Part shown: piece after piece, positions 26,284 to 35,573 of the stretch | Numbering within the stretch: the first letter of the stretch is position 1 | Layout of the letters: every line of letters starts with the position of its first letter | NCBI GenBank assembly: GCA_024275995.1 | Contig: JAJRYB010000054.1 | Location: forward strand, 1-38,131 | Source: Planctomycetota bacterium | GTDB taxonomy: Bacteria; Planctomycetota; Phycisphaerae; SM23-33 | Direction: 5' to 3' | Length of the DNA stretch: 38,131 bases | Translations under genes and position numbers: made by a program | Notes under the pieces: model-generated | Seen by the model: only the letters and a program-made list of their open reading frames with translations | What the model was told of the DNA's origin: nothing | Database searches by the model: none

Positions 26284-27288
26284 ATGCCCAAACTGTACGC
26301 GATTCTGCTTGTAGCGGCGGTGACGATTCTGCCCGGCTGCCCCCGTGGCGGCACCTGGCCGGGGGAACCCGGCCCGGTGAAGATGGGTACCCCCGCCAAG
26401 CCGGTGGAAGCAAAAGTGACGCCGGCGAGTACGCAACCGGTACGGCGCGAGGTCCTGGCGCTGATCGACGGCAAGCCGATCTACATGGATCGCCTGTACA
26501 AAATTCTCCTGAACGCATACGGAATGCCGATCGCCCGTCAGCTTATCAGCACCGAGCTGGTCCTCCAGGAGGCGCGCAGGAGGAACATCACCATTACCCG
26601 GGACGACGTGCTGCGCGAAAACGATCTCGCGCTGAAGGAAGCTTTCGGGACGGTGCCCGCCGCCGATCAACGGGAGCGACTGCTCAAACAGTTTCTCGAC
26701 AGGTTTCAAGTCTCTCCCGAACGGTGGGATATGACGATGCGGCGCAACGCGTACCTGGCGAAGATGGCCGGGCAGAAGGTGCAGGTCTCCGATCAGGAAC
26801 TTGCCGACGAGTTCGGCCGGAGATATGGCCGCGGCGTAGTGGTGCGCCACATCCAGACGGCATCTCTTGAAGCGGCCCAGCGCGTGCGCCGCGAAGCCGC
26901 CCTCCCGGGCGCTGATTTCGCCAAGCTGGCGTATAAACATTCGATCAACGCTTCCGGCAAGCGGGGGGGGCTGCTTCCGGCGATCACCGAGCAGACGACC
27001 GACGTTGCACCGGGATTGAAACGCACGGCCCTGACGATGAAAACGCCCGGCGAACTGTCCGAGCCGATCATGGCGGGAACGACTTTTCATATCCTTCGCC
27101 TGGAGAAGGTGATTCCACCCAAGGGCATTCGCCTGGTGGACGTGAAGGACAAGCTGCTCGCCTCCATACGCGAGCGAAAAGTGCTTCTGCTCAAGCAGCA
27201 GATTCTGAGCAACGTGTTCCGCGACGCGAAGATCGAGTTCGTCAATCCGATCCTCAAAGCCCGGGAGCAGGAGGATTCACAGCCATGA
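26284..27288 (+). CDS. PpiC/SurA-like peptidylprolyl isomerase lipoprotein
   Basis: Lipobox-like ILPGC; parvulin-like VVRHIQTASLEAAQRVRREAALPGADFAKLAYKHSIN...GGLLPAI...GELSEPIMAGTTFHILRLEKV. Confidence 0.8.
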   Translation: MPKLYAILLVAAVTILPGCPRGGTWPGEPGPVKMGTPAKPVEAKVTPASTQPVRREVLALIDGKPIYMDRLYKILLNAYGMPIARQLISTELVLQEARRRNITITRDDVLRENDLALKEAFGTVPAADQRERLLKQFLDRFQVSPERWDMTMRRNAYLAKMAGQKVQVSDQELADEFGRRYGRGVVVRHIQTASLEAAQRVRREAALPGADFAKLAYKHSINASGKRGGLLPAITEQTTDVAPGLKRTALTMKTPGELSEPIMAGTTFHILRLEKVIPPKGIRLVDVKDKLLASIRERKVLLLKQQILSNVFRDAKIEFVNPILKAREQEDSQP

Positions 27289-28538
27289 GCGACCAATGGA
27301 ACATAGACGTTTCGCAGCGCATTCGCCGCCTGCCGCCCTACCTCTTTGCGCGCCTCAACAAGCTCAAGTACGACAAGCGCAGGCAGAACGTGGACATTAT
27401 CGACCTGGGCATGGGCAATCCGCTCGATCCTGCGCCCGATATCGTCATCGAGAAACTCTGCGAGGCCGCCCACGATCCGAGGAACCACCGATACAGCGTC
27501 TCCAGCGGGCTGTTCAACCTGAGACGCGACGTGTCGCAGCTATACGAACGCCTCTACAACGTTTCGCTGGACCCGGAGACGGAGGTCATCGCGACGATAG
27601 GCTCCAAGGAGGGCTTCTCGCACATGTGCCTGGCGTTGATGGGTCCGGGCGACACTGCCGTGGTTGGCGATCCGTATTTTCCAATCCACGTATACAGCGT
27701 GGCGCTTGCCGGAGCGAACGTCATCAACGTTACGCTCGGAAACGACGAGGCGTTCCTGGAGCGCGTCTCGCACGTAGTGGAGCACCTGTACCCCAAGCCA
27801 AAGCTGTTGATACTGAACTACCCGCACAATCCGACGGCGATGACCGTTGACGGTGTGAGTTTTTTCGAGGAAGTCGTGGACCTGGCGCGTCGCGAGGGAA
27901 TCCTGGTAATCCATGATTTTGCCTACGGGCGGACATGTTTCGACGGATACGGGGCCCCGTCGTTCCTCCAGGCGCGCGGGGCGAAGGACGTCGGTGTGGA
28001 ATTCATCACGATGTCCAAGCCCTACAATATGGCCGGGTGGCGGCTGGGCTTCTGCCTGGGTAACCGCGAGATGATCCGCGCCCTGGCGACGATAAAGGGC
28101 TACTACGATTACGGCATTTTTTCGCCGATCCAGATCGCCGGGATAATCGCCATGCGCCATTGCGAACCGGACGTCGCACGCCAGGCGGAGCTTTACGCGT
28201 CCCGGCGCGACGTGGTGGTCGACGCCCTCCGCAGGATGGACTGGCAGGTCGAAAGCCCGCGCGGGAGCATGTTCGTCTGGGCGAAGGTCGCCCAGAAGCA
28301 TCTTGCCGGAGAGGGTACGATCGACTTGAGCCTGCGCCTGCTGGACGAGGCGGAAGTTGTGGTCGCCCCGGGCAGGGCGTTCGGCGAAAACGGGGAGGGG
28401 TTCGTGCGCGTCGCCCTTGTGGAGAACGAACAGCGCCTGCGCCAGGCGGTCCGACAGATGGACCGGGCACTGAACAAGGGCATCAAGGCGCCGTCGGCGA
28501 AGAAGGCGAAGTCCAAAGGTACGCAACGTCCGTCGTAA
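27285..28538 (+). CDS. PLP-dependent class I/II aminotransferase, AlaC-like
   Basis: IDLGMGNPLDPAPD, GSKEGFSHMCLALMGPGDTAVVGDPYFP, LNYPHNPTA, TMSKPYNMAGWRLGFCLGN; ATGA overlap with upstream gene. Confidence 0.9.
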   Translation: MSDQWNIDVSQRIRRLPPYLFARLNKLKYDKRRQNVDIIDLGMGNPLDPAPDIVIEKLCEAAHDPRNHRYSVSSGLFNLRRDVSQLYERLYNVSLDPETEVIATIGSKEGFSHMCLALMGPGDTAVVGDPYFPIHVYSVALAGANVINVTLGNDEAFLERVSHVVEHLYPKPKLLILNYPHNPTAMTVDGVSFFEEVVDLARREGILVIHDFAYGRTCFDGYGAPSFLQARGAKDVGVEFITMSKPYNMAGWRLGFCLGNREMIRALATIKGYYDYGIFSPIQIAGIIAMRHCEPDVARQAELYASRRDVVVDALRRMDWQVESPRGSMFVWAKVAQKHLAGEGTIDLSLRLLDEAEVVVAPGRAFGENGEGFVRVALVENEQRLRQAVRQMDRALNKGIKAPSAKKAKSKGTQRPS

Positions 28539-28600
28539 CACCGTGAAGCGGCGTTATTCTTCGATGGAACGCCGGGTGGGTTTGGGATACGATTCCCGGC

Positions 28601-29926
28601 ATGCTTTTCCGCAGATACGGCACTTTTACGGGTGGGATCGATCTACCCGACGAGAAGCACTCGACGCTGGATGCGCCCATCGGCGCCTGGAAGCGCCCTG
28701 AGAAGCTTTTGCTTCCGCTTGCGCCGTGCAGGGGCGCGTCGGCGCGCCCGATAGTCCAGCCGGGCGAGAACGTCACCACCGGCGAGCGGATCGCCATCGG
28801 CGGTAACGGTGCGGTGGACATATTCGCCCCGCTGGCGGGGCGCGTCGCGAAACTTACGACCGCGCCGATCGTGAGGCGCAGAGCAATGGCGATGGTCCCC
28901 GCGATAGAGCTGAGAGACCTCTCGCGACCCACCGGTATTTGCGCGCTGTCGGAAGTGTTCGACTGGAAAAACGCCTCCGCCGAAGCGCTGCGGGCACGAA
29001 TCGCCGAAGGCGGCCTGACGACGCACCGCAGCGATCCCATCTCGCTGGCCAGGTGGATCGAACGCGCCGTCGCGAAGAAATGCGACGTATTGATCGCCAA
29101 CGTCATGGAGGGAGAGCCTTTCGTCACCTCGGCACATCGCCTGTTGGTCGAGCACGGCGCGGATGTCATTCGCGGCCTGGCGATTCTGGGCAGGTGCATG
29201 GGAGCGGTAAGGACGATCCTCGTGGTCGATCAGCGCCGCACGGACGATTATCGTGAACTGGTAGCTCCGGCGCGGACGTACTCGATAGTGCGCATCGCGC
29301 TGGAGCCGAAATATCCTCTCGGTGCGGACAATATCCTGCTCAAGGTGCTTCGGAGGCGCGAAGTTCCACCGGGTTCAAGCCCGATGGACGTTGGAACCGC
29401 CGTTATCGACGCGGCTACGTGTTTCGCGACGTATAGACAGGTCGCCTGCGGCGCCCCGCAGAGTTCTCGCGTGGTAACGGTATCCGGCGATCGCGTCGAG
29501 AAAAGCGGAAACTTCTGGGTTCCATTCGGAATCGCGTGCGAATCCCTTGTCGGGCGCGCCGAACCGCCGGTAATTCACGGCGGCCCGATGACCGGTGTGC
29601 GCACCGGTGGAGATCTGCCCACGGGACCGTCCACCGACGCGGTGCTGGCGATAAACGCCGCAGCGCCGGCTGCTCCGACGCCGTGCATTCGCTGCAGCTG
29701 GTGCACCGATCATTGCCCGGCGCGTCTGAACGTAGCGGCGCTGAACGACATGTTCGAGCTGGCCGAGATAGATCGCGCCCGTCGCGCCGGCGTGTTGGCG
29801 TGTGTGGATTGCGGCGTGTGCAGCTACGTGTGCCCGGCGCGCCTGCCGCTGAGCCAACGCGTCCGGCAGCTCAAGCGGGCAATATACGAGCGGAGGGAGG
29901 CGGCGCCGCTCTTCTCGGAAAAATAA
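28601..29926 (+). CDS. rnfC: RnfC-like electron transport subunit
   Basis: TFTGGIDLPDEK N-term, PGENVTTGERIA, NVMEGEPFVTSAHRLLVE, two 4Fe-4S motifs CIRCSWCTDHCP and CVDCGVCSYVCP. Confidence 0.85.
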   Translation: MLFRRYGTFTGGIDLPDEKHSTLDAPIGAWKRPEKLLLPLAPCRGASARPIVQPGENVTTGERIAIGGNGAVDIFAPLAGRVAKLTTAPIVRRRAMAMVPAIELRDLSRPTGICALSEVFDWKNASAEALRARIAEGGLTTHRSDPISLARWIERAVAKKCDVLIANVMEGEPFVTSAHRLLVEHGADVIRGLAILGRCMGAVRTILVVDQRRTDDYRELVAPARTYSIVRIALEPKYPLGADNILLKVLRRREVPPGSSPMDVGTAVIDAATCFATYRQVACGAPQSSRVVTVSGDRVEKSGNFWVPFGIACESLVGRAEPPVIHGGPMTGVRTGGDLPTGPSTDAVLAINAAAPAAPTPCIRCSWCTDHCPARLNVAALNDMFELAEIDRARRAGVLACVDCGVCSYVCPARLPLSQRVRQLKRAIYERREAAPLFSEK

Positions 29927-29943
29927 CCGGCGAACTATCGAAT

Positions 29944-31326
29944 ATGAACGAACCGGAATCGACAACCTCGAGCGCGTCGGAAATCCCCGACGAAAATCGG
30001 CCACCGATCGTCGCGGCGCAATCGCCGTTTCTCCGCGCGCCGGAAGGCGCACGCACGATTTTCCTGGTAACGTTCGCAGCCGCGTGCGGACCGCTTGCGG
30101 CGGGCCTGTTCCTGTTCGGGTGGCGAGCGGCGTCGGTAGCGGCGCTGTCGATTTTCGGCTGTGCCGTCATCGAGCGGATTTACTACGGCGTGACTCGCGT
30201 TCCGGCGCTTCTGGGACGGTCACACGCCTGGCTGACGGGACTGCTGTTGGCGCTTACGCTCCCGGCGTTCGTCGATTGGTACATCCCGCTGATCGCCGCG
30301 GCGTTCGCCATCATCGTCGGAAAGGCGATTTTCGGGGGCGTCGGACATTTCCTGTGGCAGCCCGCACTTGTCGGACGCCTTGCCGTCACCGTTCTTTTCC
30401 CTGCGGAACTTTCCATTCCGTTCGCACAGTTCCCCAGCGATTGGCCCATCCTCGCGTCCAACCGCGTGCTTCGCGTCGAGGCGGACGTGCGCAATGCCGG
30501 TCGCGTCGAGAACTATCGCCGATGGCGTCGCGCTCGCGCCGCGGAAGGTTACGACGCGATTCTCATCACGCGCCCGACGCTGCTCCTGGCCCGCCTTACC
30601 CGGGGAGAAGGACCATACTACGGCGCGCTGGCGTTCGTCGATCTGGACGCCGCGCAGACCAAGGGCGACCTGCGTCTGCCGGACGAATACGCCGAGGACC
30701 TTTCCACCCTTCCGGAGGCGCCCCTGCCCGAAGCGCCGGAAGCGATTACGCCGCCGGCCACCGGACCGCCGCGCCCGCGACCTGCGGCGCTGCTGCAACT
30801 ACCACCACTGAACGACATGCTTTACGGAGCGCGACCGGGCGGAATCGGAGAAACGTCTATCGTCATTATCGTGGTGGCGGGCCTGTACCTGGTGTATCGC
30901 AACTACGTCAAGGCGCAGCTTCCGCTGGCGTTTATCGCATCGGCGTGGTGCGTCGTGGCGATAGCTCCGATCTACCTGGAAGGACCGGCAGGAACGATCC
31001 GCGAGCTCTGGCTACCACTCCTGACGAGCGAAGGACTGGACGTGGGGTTCACCTACGTAAACTACCAGCTATTCAGTTGCGAACTGTTCCTTGCGGCGTT
31101 TTTCCTGTCTACGGAAATGACCTCCCGCCCGGTAACCACGGGTGGGCAGGTGATTTTCGGTATCGGCTGCGGCGCAGGGGCCATGCTCCTCAAACTGTAC
31201 ATGGACGTTCCGATTCCCTGTTACATGGCCGTGCTCGCGATGAACACGCTTACCCCGACGATCGAAGCGTTGTGGCGGCCTCGCGTGCTCGGACAGGGAT
31301 TCTGGTCACGATGGTTCGCCCGATGA
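29944..31326 (+). CDS. rnfD: RnfD/NqrB-like membrane subunit
   Basis: SHAWLTGLLLALTLPAFVDWYIPLIAAAFAIIVGKAIFGGVGHFLWQPALVGR; ATEMTSRPVT-like FLSTEMTSRPVTTGGQVIFGIGCG; follows rnfC. Confidence 0.85.
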   Translation: MNEPESTTSSASEIPDENRPPIVAAQSPFLRAPEGARTIFLVTFAAACGPLAAGLFLFGWRAASVAALSIFGCAVIERIYYGVTRVPALLGRSHAWLTGLLLALTLPAFVDWYIPLIAAAFAIIVGKAIFGGVGHFLWQPALVGRLAVTVLFPAELSIPFAQFPSDWPILASNRVLRVEADVRNAGRVENYRRWRRARAAEGYDAILITRPTLLLARLTRGEGPYYGALAFVDLDAAQTKGDLRLPDEYAEDLSTLPEAPLPEAPEAITPPATGPPRPRPAALLQLPPLNDMLYGARPGGIGETSIVIIVVAGLYLVYRNYVKAQLPLAFIASAWCVVAIAPIYLEGPAGTIRELWLPLLTSEGLDVGFTYVNYQLFSCELFLAAFFLSTEMTSRPVTTGGQVIFGIGCGAGAMLLKLYMDVPIPCYMAVLAMNTLTPTIEALWRPRVLGQGFWSRWFAR

Positions 31327-32610
31327 CGCCTTTTCCTTCCGACGGCCAAGGCGATCGACAATCGCAAGCCAGCCGAAGGCGGCGGCGATATTCAGCAGCC
31401 CCGTGACGGGCACGCGGAAGCGCGGCGTGCTAGCGGTACCGCCCGCAAACGCCGAGACAAGGACGAGCAGAAAGAAAAACCGGCACGTCGCTGACATCCG
31501 CAGCCGGAGCTTTTTCAGAACGCCGATCAGAACGCCGAAGTAAATCGCCAGCAGGATGAGCACCATAGGCACGGCCGCGATCATCGCTGCGATATCACCG
31601 TCGAAGTAATGTTTCGCAGCCGACCGGATTCCGCGCGTCCGCAGCACGTCAAGCGTACCGGCCTGCCCTTTGGTCATACCGGCGATTTCGAGAACGTCGG
31701 TAGCGCCGGGTAGCCAGAATCCGGCGCACCCTTTCAGATGGATCCGCGCGAACGTCCACGGATACTTGCCGATTACCTGCAAGGCCGCATCGGCTCGAAG
31801 ACGGGCGCGATCGCCGGGGGTTGATCGGTCAGTGGGCGACCGGCTCTTTTTCAGAAGTTTCGCGCGTGCATCTTCCATACTTATCCCCTCTGCCTGCGCC
31901 AGCGTTTGCGGCGCACTGTAAGCGTACATGCTGTCGGTGGCGAAGCTGGAAAAGCCCCAATACCCCCCGGCCGCCTGGTTCCGCAGCACCCACGGCGCGA
32001 TGCACGCCAGCACCACCCCGGTAAAGACTCCGGTATTCCACAGGCGTTGCGGGCGCGTCAGAAGCACGAGTGCGAACACCCCCGCCATCGCCAGACCGAC
32101 CGGGCGAAAGTAACAGGCAGCCGACAGCAATATCGCCGAAGCTACCAGCGCTCGAAAACTGCCTTTCTTGATATGCCTCACAAGCAGCAGTACCGATAGC
32201 ATGAAAAGGAACGCGTAGACACTGTCGGACAGCACCCGGCAGCTCGCAGCCACGACGAGTGGTGTTATCGCCTGGAAGGTAGCCGCGATAATCGCCGCCC
32301 GACGCGATACAACCATCGCAGCCAGCTTCCAAACCAGTGCGACCAGTGCAACGTCCAGCAGGATCTGCACGAAGAAAAGTAATCCCCTCTCGGCACAGGC
32401 GGCAATCAGGAGCGGATAGCCGGGCGTGCGGAAGATTTCCGGCGAGTGTCGCGGACCAAATGTACCGTCGGCGCGCAGGTCGTCGGCAAGAGCGGCGTAA
32501 TCGCGGGAATCCGGCGTAAGCAGGCCGGGTGAATCCCAACCCGCGTAAAGCAACCCTGCGCGGGTCGCCACTGCCAGAAGCAACACGATCAACAATGCCC
32601 GGCATTTCAT
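31306..32610 (-). CDS. Multi-pass glycosyltransferase family 39-like membrane protein
   Basis: LTPDSRDYAALADDLRADGTFG...FRTPGYPLLIAA N-terminal loop and many TM segments. Confidence 0.7.
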   Translation of the reverse strand: MKCRALLIVLLLAVATRAGLLYAGWDSPGLLTPDSRDYAALADDLRADGTFGPRHSPEIFRTPGYPLLIAACAERGLLFFVQILLDVALVALVWKLAAMVVSRRAAIIAATFQAITPLVVAASCRVLSDSVYAFLFMLSVLLLVRHIKKGSFRALVASAILLSAACYFRPVGLAMAGVFALVLLTRPQRLWNTGVFTGVVLACIAPWVLRNQAAGGYWGFSSFATDSMYAYSAPQTLAQAEGISMEDARAKLLKKSRSPTDRSTPGDRARLRADAALQVIGKYPWTFARIHLKGCAGFWLPGATDVLEIAGMTKGQAGTLDVLRTRGIRSAAKHYFDGDIAAMIAAVPMVLILLAIYFGVLIGVLKKLRLRMSATCRFFFLLVLVSAFAGGTASTPRFRVPVTGLLNIAAAFGWLAIVDRLGRRKEKASSGEPS

Positions 32611-32652
32611 AGGGGTATCCTATGGCGACGGGAAGCCTGTTACAATGTCCCC

Positions 32653-33300
32653 GTGAGCACAACACTTATCGTCAACGAAATATTCCGATCCGTCCAGGGC
32701 GAGGGAACCCGCGCCGGAAGTATCTGCGCGTTTGTGCGTCTGACGGGGTGCAACCTGCGATGCAACTGGTGCGATACGCGCTACGCCTGGGACGACGGCA
32801 GGCCGATGGAAATCGCCGACGTGCTCGCCCGCCTCGCCGAGCTGCACTGCCCGCTCGTGGAGGTAACGGGCGGCGAGCCACTTCTCCAATCCGGCGCGAC
32901 GGAGCTGCTCGAACGCCTGTGTGACGAAAATTACGAAGTGCTCCTGGAGACAAACGGATCGTATAACATTTCCTCGGTGGATTCGCGCGTCGTGCGAATC
33001 GTGGACTTCAAGTGCCCCTCCAGCGGACATGTGAGCGCCAACAAGTGGATAAATGTCGAGTACCTGACGGGCCGCGACGAGGTGAAATTCGTAATCGCGG
33101 ATCGCGATGATTTCGATTTCGCCGTGGAAGCTCTCCGGGAGCACGACCTTTCGGGAATATGCACGGTGATCTTCTCGCCTCTCTGGAACGCAATGGACAC
33201 GGCGGTACTGGCAGGCTGGCTGATCGAAGAAGGATTGGACGTGCGGCTGGGATTGCAATTGCATAAAATCATCTGGCCGGATGAAGAACGCGGAGTTTAA
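32653..33300 (+). CDS. queE: 7-carboxy-7-deazaguanine synthase (radical SAM)
   Basis: VNEIFRSVQGEGTRAG, FVRLTGCNLRCNWCDTRYAW, VTGGEPLLQ; GTG start; near queD. Confidence 0.94.
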   Translation: MSTTLIVNEIFRSVQGEGTRAGSICAFVRLTGCNLRCNWCDTRYAWDDGRPMEIADVLARLAELHCPLVEVTGGEPLLQSGATELLERLCDENYEVLLETNGSYNISSVDSRVVRIVDFKCPSSGHVSANKWINVEYLTGRDEVKFVIADRDDFDFAVEALREHDLSGICTVIFSPLWNAMDTAVLAGWLIEEGLDVRLGLQLHKIIWPDEERGV

Positions 33301-33310
33301 CCCGCGTTTT
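33287..33310 (+). terminator. Hairpin spanning the queE stop, possible weak terminator
   Basis: aacgcgg-agtttaac-ccgcgtt followed by ttc. Confidence 0.5.
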
Positions 33311-33311
33311 C

Positions 33312-33780
33312 ACCACAAAGAGCACAAAGATCACGAAGAGAAAAAACATTATATCAAATGGAAATCATCTTCCGATTCCCGAAGATTTAGACCGTGCGTC
33401 GAACGAGGTTATCGGCGCAGCGATTGAGGTTCACCGCCATCTTGGTCCGGGTTTTTTGGAGAGCATCTACGAAACTGCGCTCGTGTACGAGTTGCAACTG
33501 AGAGGGCTGGAGGTGGCGCAACAGGTGGCGATCTCCACGGCATACAAGGATATCGATATCGGAGGACAACGCGTCGACCTGCTGGTTCAGCCGGGGTTGG
33601 TGGTCGAATTGAAAGCAGTGGACACATTGTTACCCATCCACGAAGCGCAACTTCTGAGCTACCTGAAGGCAGGGCGATTTCGCTTGGGTCTCCTGATCAA
33701 CTTCCATGTGGAACAATTAAAACAGGGCATAAGACGCATGGTTTATTAAACCTTTGTGTTCTTCGTGTCCTTTGTGGTTA
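33312..33780. mobile_element. Second candidate GxxExxY cassette bounded by 28-bp inverted repeats
   Basis: Left 33312-33339 accacaaagagcacaaagatcacgaaga; right 33751-33778 reverse complement accacaaaggacacgaagaacacaaagg (22/28); both are three 9-mers of form NNcacRaag. Confidence 0.55.
33358..33749 (+). CDS. GxxExxY family protein, start region probably disrupted
   Basis: In-frame NHLPIPEDLDRASNEVIGAAIEVHRHLGPGFLESIYETALVYELQLRG...GLVVELKAVDTLLPIHEAQLLSYLKAGRFRLGLLINFHVEQLKQGIRRMV. The only nearby ATG (33358) is in another frame. Confidence 0.7.
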
Positions 33781-33803
33781 AGGTTGAGGTTGAGGCACAG
33801 AAA

Positions 33804-34166
33804 ATGAAAGCAGAATTGGTAAAGACATTTCGATTCGAGGCGGCACACTCGCTGCCCCGCGTTCCGGAAGGGCACAAGTGCCACCGGGTGCACGGGCACA
33901 ATTATCGTATCGACATTCACATCGCCGGCGAGGTGGACGCCGAGGCCGGCTGGGTGATGGACTTCGGCGAGCTGAACCGCATCGTCGAGCCTCTCCTCGA
34001 CGAGCTGGACCACCGTTATCTCAACGATATCGAAGGCCTGGAAAACGCCACCAGCGAGCTGCTCGCAAAATGGCTGTGGGATCGCATCTCGCCGAAGCTC
34101 CCTCAGTTGTCCGCGATCGGCGTGTGGGAATCCGACACGTCGCGATGCGTCTATCGCGGGCAGTAA
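33804..34166 (+). CDS. queD: 6-carboxy-5,6,7,8-tetrahydropterin synthase QueD
   Basis: FRFEAAHSLPRVPEGHKCHRVHGHNYRIDIHI, GWVMDFGELN, LDHRYLNDI, NATSELLAKWLW. Confidence 0.95.
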   Translation: MKAELVKTFRFEAAHSLPRVPEGHKCHRVHGHNYRIDIHIAGEVDAEAGWVMDFGELNRIVEPLLDELDHRYLNDIEGLENATSELLAKWLWDRISPKLPQLSAIGVWESDTSRCVYRGQ

Positions 34167-34174
34167 AGAAGCCT

Positions 34175-35488
34175 CTACTTCGCGCCGCAGCAGCGCTTGT
34201 ACTTCTTCCCGGAACCGCACGGACACGGGTCGTTGCGCCCGGGCGTTTTTTTCGGCAGCGGACCGGCGGCTCCGGGTGGCGGACCCGCTTCGAACCGCTC
34301 CCTCCGCTTCGCGCCGGTGGCGCCGTTCTCCAAAGGCGCCTTGGGCGGAGGAGTTTCGTTGCGCTTGAAATATTCCGCCATTCGGCGAAGCTCCCCCAGC
34401 GCCTCGCGGAAGAACATCTTGTAACCCTCGCAGAACCAGTTCACCCGCGACGGGTCGGTGCCGATCGGCACGTGATGCTTGGGACAGCCCGCATTGCACA
34501 ACGAGAGGAACTCGCAATCGCGGCAGGTATCCGGCAGGAGAGTTTTCATTTCGGCGAACTCGTCCAGTTTTTTCGATCGGACAAGCTGCGACAGCGGCGT
34601 TTCGTGAATGTTGCCGATCAGCCACGGCCTGTAGACGAAGTGATCGCACGCGTACAGGTCGCCGTTGAATTCCAGCACGTGCGCGTTGGCGCATCGCCCG
34701 GAATGGCAGCACATGGACGCCTTCTGAAATATCAACGTGTGCAATACGTTGTCGATGAACCGCTCGGAAACCTTGCCTATGTCCCGGCTCGCCCACTGCT
34801 CGAAGACGTCCAGGCAGAAATTTCCGAACTGCCCGGCCGTGCACGAATAGTCCGTAACCTCGCCGGACGGCGTGCGTTCGAGAATCGGAATAAACTGGAG
34901 GTAATTCACCCCGCGATTGACGAAGTAGCGGTAGATATCCCCGGCGTGCGGCGCGTTGACGCTGTTAAGCGTAACCAGCACGTTGAACTCGACGCCGTGT
35001 TTCTTGAGCAGTTCCAGCCCCGCCCACGCGCGATGGAAGCTCGGTCCACCGGCCTTGTCCACGCGAAACGCGTCGTGCCACTGGGCAGGCCCGTCCAGGC
35101 TCAGACCGATGAGGAATTTCTCCGCGGCGAAAAACTCGCACCACTGGTCGTCCAGCAGCGTACCGTTGGTCTGGAGGGCGTTGGCTACGTCCTGCCCGTC
35201 GCGCAGAGACTCTTTCTGCAATCGGACCGCTTTTCGGAAAAAGTCCTTCCCCGCCAGCAGCGGCTCTCCCCCCTGCCAGCCGAACTCGACGTGAACCTCC
35301 ATCGCCTCCATGTACTGCCGAGTGTACGCCCCGAGCGTCTCGTCGCTCATCATGAAACCGCTCTCTTGGGAGACTTCGGGGTACAATTCCCGCGGCTTCA
35401 TGGTGTAGTAGCAGTACCGGCAATCGAGGTTGCACACGCCGCAGACGGGCTTAGCCATGATATTGAAGGGGCGGACCGGTTCGCTCAT
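34175..35488 (-). CDS. Anaerobic sulfatase-maturase-like radical SAM/SPASM protein with C-terminal SEC-C motif
   Basis: KPVCGVCNLDCRYCYY, WQGGEPLLAGKDFF, QTNGTLLDDQWCEFF, SPASM cysteines, C-term GRNDPCPCGSGKKYKRCCG. Confidence 0.88.
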   Translation of the reverse strand: MSEPVRPFNIMAKPVCGVCNLDCRYCYYTMKPRELYPEVSQESGFMMSDETLGAYTRQYMEAMEVHVEFGWQGGEPLLAGKDFFRKAVRLQKESLRDGQDVANALQTNGTLLDDQWCEFFAAEKFLIGLSLDGPAQWHDAFRVDKAGGPSFHRAWAGLELLKKHGVEFNVLVTLNSVNAPHAGDIYRYFVNRGVNYLQFIPILERTPSGEVTDYSCTAGQFGNFCLDVFEQWASRDIGKVSERFIDNVLHTLIFQKASMCCHSGRCANAHVLEFNGDLYACDHFVYRPWLIGNIHETPLSQLVRSKKLDEFAEMKTLLPDTCRDCEFLSLCNAGCPKHHVPIGTDPSRVNWFCEGYKMFFREALGELRRMAEYFKRNETPPPKAPLENGATGAKRRERFEAGPPPGAAGPLPKKTPGRNDPCPCGSGKKYKRCCGAK

Positions 35489-35573
35489 GAACGGCTCTCT
35501 CGCACGGGGTGATACAGCAGGATAGCAGATAGGCTGCCTTCGAAGCAATACGTACCGTCGAAGGAACGGCGCG

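Noticed and set aside
33717-35512. 375-aa minus and 544-aa plus ORFs around queD and the radical SAM gene
   Set aside because: Antisense or out-of-frame shadows; the true genes have clear family motifs.
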